A DNA stretch of 64,000 nt from Stenotrophomonas rhizophila (GTDB lineage Bacteria > Pseudomonadota > Gammaproteobacteria > Xanthomonadales > Xanthomonadaceae): contig NZ_RCDC01000009.1 of NCBI RefSeq assembly GCF_003651185.1, forward strand, positions 124,001-188,000, given 5' to 3'. A program made the translations under genes and the position numbers. Shown piece by piece: positions 59,897 to 64,000 of the stretch. Position 1 is the stretch's first letter. Every line of letters starts with the position of its first letter. The notes beneath the pieces are model-generated. The model made no database searches. It was not told the origin of the DNA and was given only the letters and a program-made list of their open reading frames with translations.

Positions 59897-60682
59897 ATGC
59901 CCGCAATGAACACCGAAACGAAAGTCGCGCCCTGGACCCTGATCTCGCTGCGCCCGCGTGGCCAGCATGCGCCGCTGCGCCGTGCGGCGAACGCGGCTGG
60001 TGCCCGCCTCATCGCGCTGTCGCCGTGGGCGCTGCAGGCCCAGCGCGATGCTGCCACCCACGCCGACCTCACCGCCGCGCTGGCGGCCGAGCGCGTGGTC
60101 TTCAGCAGCCCTGCCGCGGTGCAGGCCGCCGCGCGCCTGGTGGATCTGGCCGCGCCCCACCCGGGGCAGTGGCTTGCCGTGGGCGCCGGCACGGCGGCGG
60201 CGCTGCACCGCCAGGGCGCGCAGGACATCGCCGCACCGGCACGGATGGACAGCGAGGGCCTGCTTGCGTTGCCGGCATTGGCTGACCTGCACGGCCTGCG
60301 CGCGGGCCTGGTCACCGCCCCGGGCGGCCGCGGGGTGATCGCGCAGACCCTTGAGCAACGCGGTGCCCAACTGCTGCGCGCCAACGTGTATGCGCGCCAG
60401 CGGCTGCCGCTGGCCCCCCGCGCCCTGCAGCGCCTGCGCCGCGCGGCCATGCCCTGGGTGCTGGCACTGAGCAGCGGCGAGGCCCTGGCGCTGTTGCTGG
60501 TGCAGTTACCCCACGATCTGCAGGCACCACTGCGCGCCGCCACCGTGGTGGCCGCCAGCGAGCGGCTGGCCGCACAGGCGCGCGCCGCAGGCTTCGGGCA
60601 GGTACGGGTCGCAGCCGGGCCGTTGCCGGCACAGTTGGTCGCGGCTGCACACGCCGCGCTCATCGCGCCCGCATCTTCCTGA
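59897..60682 (+). CDS. hemD: Uroporphyrinogen-III synthase
   Basis: Enzyme of 261 residues that closes and inverts ring D of hydroxymethylbilane, giving uroporphyrinogen III. Sequence conservation in this family is low; support comes from the two-lobe pattern (VVFSSPAAVQAAARLV, VGAGTAAALHRQG, VTAPGGRGVIAQTLEQRGAQ, ALSSGEALALLLV) and from hemX-hemY downstream. ATG 59897 has AAGGG upstream; ATG 59906 is possible. Confidence 0.9.
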   Translation: MPAMNTETKVAPWTLISLRPRGQHAPLRRAANAAGARLIALSPWALQAQRDAATHADLTAALAAERVVFSSPAAVQAAARLVDLAAPHPGQWLAVGAGTAAALHRQGAQDIAAPARMDSEGLLALPALADLHGLRAGLVTAPGGRGVIAQTLEQRGAQLLRANVYARQRLPLAPRALQRLRRAAMPWVLALSSGEALALLLVQLPHDLQAPLRAATVVAASERLAAQARAAGFGQVRVAAGPLPAQLVAAAHAALIAPASS

Positions 60683-60790
60683 ACAGGGAGCCGGGGCGGT
60701 CTTGCAGGGCCTTGGGCGGCGGGCGATGCTGTGTGCCACGTCGCTCGCCAGCCAAGCGGATTGCCCGGCGCGCGCGACAAGGATGCCCGT

Positions 60791-61768
60791 ATGAATGACC
60801 CTGTTTCGCCCCCCTCTCCGAGCCGCCCCCTGCGCTGGATCGTGCCGATCACGGCGCTCGTCGTGTTGGCCGGCGGCGGCGCGTGGGGCTGGGCGCAGTG
60901 GCAATCGCGACAGGCGCAGGAACGACTGCGCGAAGAGAACGACCAACTGCAGGTGCAGGGCCTGCTGGACAGCGTGGAAGCACTGCGCCGCGACCAGCGT
61001 TCGACCTCCCAGCGCGTGCAGGACGCCGCCGCCACCAACCGCGTGCTGCGCGATGAAATGCTCGGCCTGAGCCAGCGCAATGCGCTGCTCGAAGAGAACC
61101 TGGCCAAGCTGGCCGACAGCACCCGCCACGGCGCGCAGGCACTGCAGCTGGAAGAAGCCGAGCTGCTGCTGAGCCAGGCCGGGCAGCGGCTGGCCTATGC
61201 CGATGACGTCGAGGGCGCCAAGCGCCTGTACGCGTTGGCGTCCGCCTCGCTGGACGACGTGCAGGGCAACGAGTATCTGAACCTGCGGCAGGCATTGATG
61301 CAGGAGCGCAATGCGGTGGAGGCGCTCGGCCCCGGAGTGCGCGCGCAGACCCAGGCACGGTTGGGCCGGTTCGCCCAGGCCCTGACCACCCTGCCCGAAC
61401 AGATCGACGCCCCGGCCGATACGACTGCCGGCACGCCATGGTGGCACCAGGTGCTGGCGCCGTTCGTGACCATCACCCCCACCCGCCTGCAGGGCCCGCT
61501 GACCGAAGCCGACCGCGTGGCCGCGTGGGATTCGCTGCAGCTGGAACTGACCTTGGCGCGGGCAGCGGTGGAGCGCGGCGATCAGTCCGGGTATCTCCAG
61601 GCGTTGGACCGCGTTGCACTGTGGTTGCCGCGGCTGTGGCCGGATTCACCTGCTCTGCGCGAGCAACGTGCTGAACTGCAGCAACTACGCGCCTGCGAGC
61701 TGCGTCCATCGCTGCCCGAACTGGGCAGCACCCTGCAGCAACTGCGCTCGATGCGTAACGGGAGATAA
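60791..61768 (+). CDS. hemX: HemX-like membrane protein
   Basis: Protein of 325 residues of the HemX/uroporphyrinogen-III C-methyltransferase-like accessory family, without a methyltransferase domain. One membrane helix (LRWIVPITALVVLAGGGAWG, 16-35) is followed by a coiled coil (RQAQERLREENDQLQVQGL) and a helical periplasmic domain. The role in heme synthesis is not established. ATG 60791 begins the short cytoplasmic tail; it ends three bases before hemY. Confidence 0.88.
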   Translation: MNDPVSPPSPSRPLRWIVPITALVVLAGGGAWGWAQWQSRQAQERLREENDQLQVQGLLDSVEALRRDQRSTSQRVQDAAATNRVLRDEMLGLSQRNALLEENLAKLADSTRHGAQALQLEEAELLLSQAGQRLAYADDVEGAKRLYALASASLDDVQGNEYLNLRQALMQERNAVEALGPGVRAQTQARLGRFAQALTTLPEQIDAPADTTAGTPWWHQVLAPFVTITPTRLQGPLTEADRVAAWDSLQLELTLARAAVERGDQSGYLQALDRVALWLPRLWPDSPALREQRAELQQLRACELRPSLPELGSTLQQLRSMRNGR

Positions 61769-61771
61769 TCG

Positions 61772-63094
61772 ATGAAGCCCTTTCAATCTCTGGTGGTCCT
61801 GCTCCTGGCCGTGGCCTTGGGCGTGATCGCCTCACAGTGGCTCGGCACCGAACAGCTGCGCCAGTTCGGCGAAGTGATCTACCGCTACGGCGGCACCGAC
61901 TACCGCTCCACCGTGCCCCAGGTCGCGCTGATGGTGCTGGTCGGGGTGCTGGTGCTGTGGCTGCTGTGGAGTCTGCTGGCCTCGCCGTTCCGCGCCTGGG
62001 GCCGCTACCGCCGCAAGCAGGGCCGCGCCCGCCTGACCGAAGGCCTGCAGGCCCACGAACAGGGCCACTGGCAGCGCGCGGAAAAGCTGCTGACCAGCGC
62101 CGCTGAGGACAAGGAAGTAAGCGCGGTCGCCTTGGTCACCGCCGTGCGCAGTGCGCAGGCGCGCGATGACGATGCGGCGGTGAACCAGTACCTGCAGCGC
62201 CTGGCCACCGAAGATGCCACCAGCCATGCCCTGCTGCTGGCCGAACGCCTGCTGGCACAGGAACGCCCGGTCGATGCGATCAACGTGCTGGACGTTGCCG
62301 CGATCCAGCCGCTGCCGCCGCGTGGCCTGTGGCTTCGCACCGAAGCGCTGGCACGTGCCGATCGCGCGCATGAGGCCTATGGCCAGCTGGGCGCACTGCG
62401 CAAGCAGAAGGTCCTGCCGGATGCGGCCGTGGCCGAGCTGGAAATCCGCCTGGCCGCACAGTCGCTGCTGGAAGCCGGTGACGTCAACGCGCTGGCCGCC
62501 CAGTGGGAAGCCACGCCGAAGGCATTGCGCAGCGATCCCGATGTCGTCTCCGCCTATGCGCTGCGCGCAGTGGCACTGGACTGGGACGAACCGGCCCTGC
62601 TCAACCTCGAACAGGCCCTGGACACGCGCTGGGACGAATCGGTGGTGACGCTTTACGGCCAGATGCCGGTCGAAAAGCTGGCCACGCGCCAGGCCAACCT
62701 GCAACGCTGGTTGACCACGCAGCCCGCCAGCCCCGCATTGCTGCTGGCGCTGGGCCGCATTGCCGCCCGTCAGCGCCAGCACACGCTGGCCGAGGATTAC
62801 CTGCACCGCGCGATTGCCGCCGGCGCCGGCCCGGCCGCGTGGGAAGCGTTGGGCGAGGTGTTCCTGGATCGCGGCGAGACCGCGCTGGCCTCGCAGTGCT
62901 TCGCCAATGCCCTGCGCCAGCAGCGTGGGGATGACAGCGTGGCGCTGGCCCGTGCATCGACCACCACGCCACTGGACCCTATCGTGCCCGAACGCGCCAC
63001 CATCGAAGAGCAATCGCTGATGGGCGAACCGGCCCCGGTGCAGGATCGCCTGCACGTGGAACGCGACGAGTTCGGCAATCCACGTCTGCCGTAA
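61772..63094 (+). CDS. hemY: HemY, TPR-containing heme-pathway protein
   Basis: Inner-membrane protein of 440 residues with two N-terminal helices (LVVLLLAVALGVIASQW and VALMVLVGVLVLWLLWSLLA) and TPR-like helical repeats afterwards (AHEQGHWQRAEKLLTSAAED, LLLALGRIAARQRQHTLAED). This is the HemY_N architecture found next to hemX in many proteobacteria, thought to organise late heme enzymes. It is the last gene of hemD-hemX-hemY. Confidence 0.9.
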   Translation: MKPFQSLVVLLLAVALGVIASQWLGTEQLRQFGEVIYRYGGTDYRSTVPQVALMVLVGVLVLWLLWSLLASPFRAWGRYRRKQGRARLTEGLQAHEQGHWQRAEKLLTSAAEDKEVSAVALVTAVRSAQARDDDAAVNQYLQRLATEDATSHALLLAERLLAQERPVDAINVLDVAAIQPLPPRGLWLRTEALARADRAHEAYGQLGALRKQKVLPDAAVAELEIRLAAQSLLEAGDVNALAAQWEATPKALRSDPDVVSAYALRAVALDWDEPALLNLEQALDTRWDESVVTLYGQMPVEKLATRQANLQRWLTTQPASPALLLALGRIAARQRQHTLAEDYLHRAIAAGAGPAAWEALGEVFLDRGETALASQCFANALRQQRGDDSVALARASTTTPLDPIVPERATIEEQSLMGEPAPVQDRLHVERDEFGNPRLP

Positions 63095-63116
63095 CGTGCG
63101 ACGCGGCACCCGGTGG

Positions 63117-63185
63117 TGCCGGCCGTTGGCCGGCAATGCGGAGTCCCGGAGAGGATTTGAGGAGCCGGCCAGCGGCCGGCACTAC
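63117..63185. repeat. Pair of SMAG-type palindromes
   Basis: First palindrome: arms TGCCGGCC (63117-63124) and GGCCGGCA (63128-63135) around GTT, headed by GTGG. Second: GCCGGCC (63164-63170) and GGCCGGC (63174-63180) around AGC, followed by CTAC on the far side (GTAG on the minus strand). The two face each other, the dimer arrangement often seen for these elements. Confidence 0.7.
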
Positions 63186-63222
63186 CAGAGCCGAAGGGTG
63201 CACACCTCCGCCAGATACAAAA

Positions 63223-63250
63223 AAGAAGGCCGCCCTTGGGCGGCCTTCTT
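63223..63250 (-). terminator. Terminator of the thiolase gene (bidirectional)
   Basis: Stem AAGAAGGCCGCCC (63223-63235) and GGGCGGCCTTCTT (63238-63250), two-base gap; on the minus strand six T follow. It serves the thiolase and possibly also hemY. Confidence 0.8.
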
Positions 63251-63270
63251 CGTTCACTGCCGCAGGGCGA

Positions 63271-64000
63271 TCAGCGCTCGACGATCGCCACCACGCCCAT
63301 GCCACCGGCGGTGCAGATCGAGACCAGCGCGCGGCCGCCGCCGCGCTCGGCCAGCTGCTTGGCCGCCGTGGCGATCACGCGGGCACCGGTGGCGGCGAAC
63401 GGGTGGCCGGTGGCCAGCGAGGAGCCCAGCGGATTGATCTTGGCCGGGTCGATCCTGCCCAGCGGCGCATCCAGGCCGAGGCGGTTGCGGCAGTAGTCTT
63501 CGCTTTCCCACGCGCGCAGCGTGCACAGCACCTGGGCGGCGAACGCTTCGTGGATTTCGTAGAGGTCGAAATCCTGCAGGGTCAGGCCGTTGCGCTTGAG
63601 CATCTCCGGCACGGCGATGGTCGGTGCCATCAGCAGGCCTTCGCCGTGCACGAAATCAACCGCGGCCACCTGCGAATCACGCAGGTAGGCCAGCGGCTCA
63701 TGGCCATGCGCGCGCGCCCATTCTTCGCTGGCCAGCAGCACCGCCGAGGCACCATCGGTGAGCGGGGTGGAGTTGGCGGCGGTCAGCGTGCCGCGCCCGG
63801 AGACCTTGTCGAACGCCGGCTTCAGCGTGGCCAGTTTTTCCAGCGAGGTATCGGCGCGCAGGATGTTGTCGCGCTCCACGCCGCGGAACGGCGCGATCAG
63901 ATCGGTGAAGAACCCGCGCTCATAGGCGGCGGCCAGCTTCTTGTGCGAGGACACAGCCCACTCGTCCTGCGAGTCGCGGGAGATGTTCCACTCCTTGGCC
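63271..64000 (-). CDS. fadI: FadI-type acetyl-CoA acyltransferase (5' end outside window)
   Basis: Thiolase C-terminal part, 242 residues to the stop. It has the FadI-type linker (AAYERGFFTDLIAPFRGVERDN), then DGASAVLLASEEWA, the catalytic histidine region YEIHEAFAAQV, LATGHPFAATGARV and the C-terminal cysteine loop SICTAGGMGV. The N-terminal nucleophile cysteine lies beyond the right edge. It cleaves 3-ketoacyl-CoA in fatty acid oxidation; the paired FadJ gene would be upstream, outside the window. Confidence 0.92.
   Translation of the reverse strand, partial: AKEWNISRDSQDEWAVSSHKKLAAAYERGFFTDLIAPFRGVERDNILRADTSLEKLATLKPAFDKVSGRGTLTAANSTPLTDGASAVLLASEEWARAHGHEPLAYLRDSQVAAVDFVHGEGLLMAPTIAVPEMLKRNGLTLQDFDLYEIHEAFAAQVLCTLRAWESEDYCRNRLGLDAPLGRIDPAKINPLGSSLATGHPFAATGARVIATAAKQLAERGGGRALVSICTAGGMGVVAIVER

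Noticed and set aside
1..64000. CRISPR arrays, tRNA, rRNA, phage or IS transposase
   Set aside because: No regularly spaced direct repeats, cloverleaf-like genes, or transposase and integrase motifs were seen by eye on either strand.

Overview
This 64 kb stretch of GC-rich chromosome comes from a gammaproteobacterium of the Xanthomonadaceae, most likely Stenotrophomonas. I infer this from the gene content (a split oleABCD cluster, an Ax21-family protein, and an NHLP-type RiPP precursor beside a SagB-like dehydrogenase and a class III cyclase homologue) and from GTAG-bounded short palindromes (SMAG-type repeats) in several intergenic gaps. I saw no rRNA, tRNA, phage, insertion sequence or CRISPR array. 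Both ends cut genes: nrdA loses its C-terminus on the left and a FadI-type thiolase loses its N-terminus on the right.

Layout. 1-8.8 kb: nrdA with a long structured leader, yggN, zapE with a hydrolase, an EamA transporter, a secreted nuclease, an anchored cytochrome c and a TetR regulator. 8.9-13.8 kb: leucine catabolism genes liuA-liuB-liuD, divergent from that regulator. 13.8-19.0 kb: a compact RiPP-type locus (dehydrogenase, precursor, cyclase homologue) running into a cNMP-binding diguanylate cyclase. 19.2-25.5 kb: glyoxylate bypass aceB-aceA with a divergent LysR regulator, a second LysR gene and an MFS exporter. 25.6-27.3 kb: a second signal peptidase I and two tandem proteins that look like catalytically eroded type II dehydroquinases. 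27.3-36.3 kb: a repeat element, then dcp, an acyltransferase, arfB, a DUF2059 protein, ubiJ-ubiB-truC, ddl and a tiny DUF1328 membrane protein. 36.4-41.6 kb: the olefin pathway oleA, oleB, oleC, oleD, with a YkgJ-type gene on the opposite strand inside it. 41.7-51.0 kb: a lipoprotein, an M16 protease, a secreted repeat protein behind a sigma-54-like promoter, trmL, gcdH, two small orphan genes, ETF-quinone oxidoreductase and a lipoprotein cytochrome c. 51.0-56.3 kb: a BvgS-like hybrid kinase, a divergent NarL/LuxR-type regulator and Ax21. 56.3-64 kb: a second copy of the repeat element, gpsA-secB-rhodanese, a secreted unknown, a thioesterase, hemD-hemX-hemY and the thiolase.

How the genes work together. 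Isovaleryl-CoA and glutaryl-CoA dehydrogenases pass electrons through ETF to the ETF-quinone oxidoreductase also encoded here, and the acetyl-CoA produced feeds the glyoxylate genes. UbiB and UbiJ support quinone synthesis; hemDXY supports heme for the two cytochromes. The most notable region is 13.8-19.0 kb. There a cyclase homologue, annotated elsewhere as part of a putative peptide-modification system, is apparently co-transcribed with a cyclic-nucleotide-binding GGDEF protein and lies next to the RiPP precursor. From memory, the cyclase/GGDEF pair resembles the Xanthomonas campestris XC_0250/XC_0249 cGMP to c-di-GMP pathway. The second unexplained signal is a roughly 290-300 bp intergenic element present twice in opposite orientation (27.3-27.6 and 56.35-56.65 kb), each copy holding two inverted copies of a 55-56 bp unit.
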